Shown: positions 62,040-64,000 of the stretch, piece after piece | Layout of the letters: every line of letters begins with the position of its first letter | Position numbering within the stretch: the first letter of the stretch is position 1 | Source: Amorphochlora amoebiformis | Taxonomy: Eukaryota > Cercozoa > Chlorarachniophyceae | Length of the DNA stretch: 64,000 bases | Assembly (NCBI GenBank): GCA_054601695.1 | Contig: BAAHQB010000445.1 | Span: 1-64,000 of the forward strand | Reading direction: 5' to 3' | Notes under the pieces: model-generated | Database searches by the model: none | What the model saw: the letters and a program-made list of their open reading frames with translations, nothing else | What the model was told of the DNA's origin: nothing | Program-made: the position numbers and the translations under genes

Positions 62040-63606
62040 CTATACACATATAATGTACACATATACGTATTTATATGTACATATATATACACATACATAC
62101 ATACACATGGGAAATAACTTACATCTTATATACATATATATATATACATATACATACACATATGTATACATATATATATATATAAAATGTGTATGTAAGT
62201 ATAAATATTTATAAATGACATATATCTACAGATATATGTAGAGATATATTATATATAGACATATTTCCACATTGCATATTACGTATGTGTATATATTTGT
62301 ACATAGGATACATAGATCTAATAACAATTATATATACATACATACATACATATGTATATTTATGCATATGTGTACATACACATGCATTGTATTAGTTTTT
62401 TGCATTATTTATTTTGTGTATTTTCGTTCGTACTTGATTGTGAATTCGAATCTCTCTTAGGCTATACACCTCTACACTACGCATGTGGGAAAGGGAATGT
62501 GGAAATCTTGAGATTGCTAGTCGAGTCGAAGGCTAAGCTTGAGGCTTCTGAAAGGAAATATGGTAATTCACTCACCTACAGTAATTAAAACAGCAGTTGA
62601 TTCCATCTATTACCCTGTGTTTGTTTGATTTTCCTCACAAGACTCACCATCTTATCTTGTAGGTACAACACCCTTGCTATACGCGTGTAATCTTGGGAAG
62701 TTAGCGGTGGTGCAGTATCTGGTGAAGGTCAAGGCAAACGTCAAAGCTGTTGATCGTTTCGGTATGGAAACTTGATTTCTATTCACGAATTCCTCTTCGA
62801 TTGAGCAAGGGCTATCTTAGCGCCTTATATCTAGTGCCAAGGTTCCGTGTTCAATAGGGACAGGGTTCACTCGAATAATAGCACAGGATCCCTTTTTGTA
62901 TTATAGGGGACATCCGACCCGTGTGATATAGCCCATGGGTTTTATCACGTTCGCGTGGCGTGACTAGACCAACAACTGCTTAGAACCACTCAGATGATGT
63001 CTGTGTTTTCAGGTCAGGGTCCTCTTCATAACGCTGTCTTGGGGCAGGATGTCTCGACGGTAAAGTACCTGATGGTCAATGGCGAACACGATATCAATGC
63101 TGTCACTAAAGACGGTACAACAACTAGACTTAGCGCACCTATGCTCACTATTATCTTAAACACCAAAACCACATAATACCATGTGATGCGACTTCTTTTT
63201 CGCGTAATAAGAATAGCCATTTCTTTGCCTCCATTTAAATGTTGCACCCTGTTCTGTTGTAAGCTCTCCCTTCCTTCTTTGTCCTCCTTTGCGCTCTCTC
63301 CATCACGCCCTTTTTTCTCGCTAAAATCTAAAAAGGGAGACAAACACATATTGGATGAATTGTAAGAATATGGATGTGCATCAAATATGTCACACATGGA
63401 CATATGCATACATCTATATTTTTATAAGTATACATTTTATATATATATATTTATATGTATATATATATATACATATAGAGTACATATATACATATATATA
63501 CATATATATATACATATGTAAGTATATATCTATATTGATATATTTATATAAGTATATACATAACATAAATTTAAATATAAGTATATAAGTATTTGAATAT
63601 ATATGT

Positions 63607-63653
<47 letters not shown>

Positions 63654-63690
63654 TATATATATATAAGTATATATATGCGTGTGTGTATGT

Positions 63691-63746
<56 letters not shown>

Positions 63747-63747
63747 C

Positions 63748-63780
<33 letters not shown>

Positions 63781-63912
63781 TTATTTATATATGTATTCAA
63801 ATATATGTGTTTCTGCATGTTGTTTTCTTATGTAATTAAAATACGTAATTTTGTATGTATATAATATATGCTCAAAAATGTATGTATACAGATGAATATA
63901 TATATAAATATG

Positions 63913-63950
<38 letters not shown>

Positions 63951-64000
63951 AAATACAATATAAATATAAACCTAAATAAATATAAATATACCTAAATATT
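58440..64000 (+). CDS. Ankyrin-repeat protein, truncated by the right window edge
   Basis: Exons: 58440-58478, 58593-58698, 58762-58860, 62461-62562, 62663-62761 and 63013-63114, with more expected beyond the window. Ankyrin motifs are clear: [56 protein letters not shown] and [19 protein letters not shown]. From 58762 each repeat is one exon of 99-102 bp, and every intron splits the same Gly codon in phase 1. Before them is a helical segment ([18 protein letters not shown]) that reads as a first, capping repeat. The start codon was not identified. Ankyrin repeats mediate protein binding; no catalytic domain is in view. A 3.6-kb intron (58861-62460) is mostly TA repeat. Confidence 0.82.
61745..61782. 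repeat. Interstitial telomere-like motif
   Basis: Degenerate CCCTAA units (CTAACGCTAACCCTAACAG and CCTAACCCTAAG) sit in the large ankyrin-gene intron, in the same orientation as the chromosome-end telomere. It is short and may be chance. Confidence 0.5.

Overview
This window is the left end of a eukaryotic nuclear chromosome. It opens with about 1.57 kb of CCCTAA telomeric repeat. Roughly 6 kb of gene-poor, AT-rich subtelomeric sequence with local tandem repeats follows, then nine intron-rich protein-coding genes. Almost every long open frame of the [12 protein letters not shown] or LSLPSL type is a translated microsatellite, not a gene. Real coding sequence is short exons of ordinary composition, separated by introns that usually hold long TA arrays. 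I rebuilt the genes by reading exons by eye, looking for GT/AG borders and requiring reading phase to match across introns. Most chains hold phase over many exons; the places where they do not are stated.

Organism: the complement of PP2C, RBR ubiquitin ligases, SAM, DUF1295 and ankyrin proteins is generic for protists. One gene (22505-25268, minus) encodes an apparent ER signal peptide, a Ser/Thr/Arg-rich stretch, a twin-arginine thylakoid-type signal and a soluble helical domain. That points to an alga with a complex (secondary) plastid. A chlorarachniophyte (Rhizaria) is my best guess, but this is inference.

Layout: (A) glycosyltransferase-like gene, about 7483-11922, plus, with a possible earlier exon at 4746-4883. 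(B) PP2C phosphatase, about 14333-22065, plus. (C) predicted thylakoid-lumen protein, 22505-25268, minus. (D) DUF1295 / steroid-reductase-like membrane protein, 25385-35493, plus. (E) SAM-RBR E3 ligase, 36239-40256, minus. (F) RBR E3 ligase with an N-terminal Cys...Asp-Ser-His domain resembling a papain-fold protease, 40450-44124, plus. (G) gene with a five-copy tandem exon array and a duplicated domain, about 45424-55779, plus. (H) unrecognised protein, 56618-58064, plus. (I) ankyrin-repeat gene from about 58440 past the right edge, plus. B/C and D/E are convergent; C/D and E/F are divergent, with spacers of 116 and 193 bp.

The most striking unexplained signal is a set of CTAG-rich islands just downstream of genes A, B/C, D/E and F. 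The most interesting protein is F, which appears to join a protease-like domain to a ubiquitin ligase and sits head-to-head with a second ubiquitin ligase. Also notable are the five-copy exon array in G, frequent GTC splice donors, and a different minisatellite in nearly every large intron.
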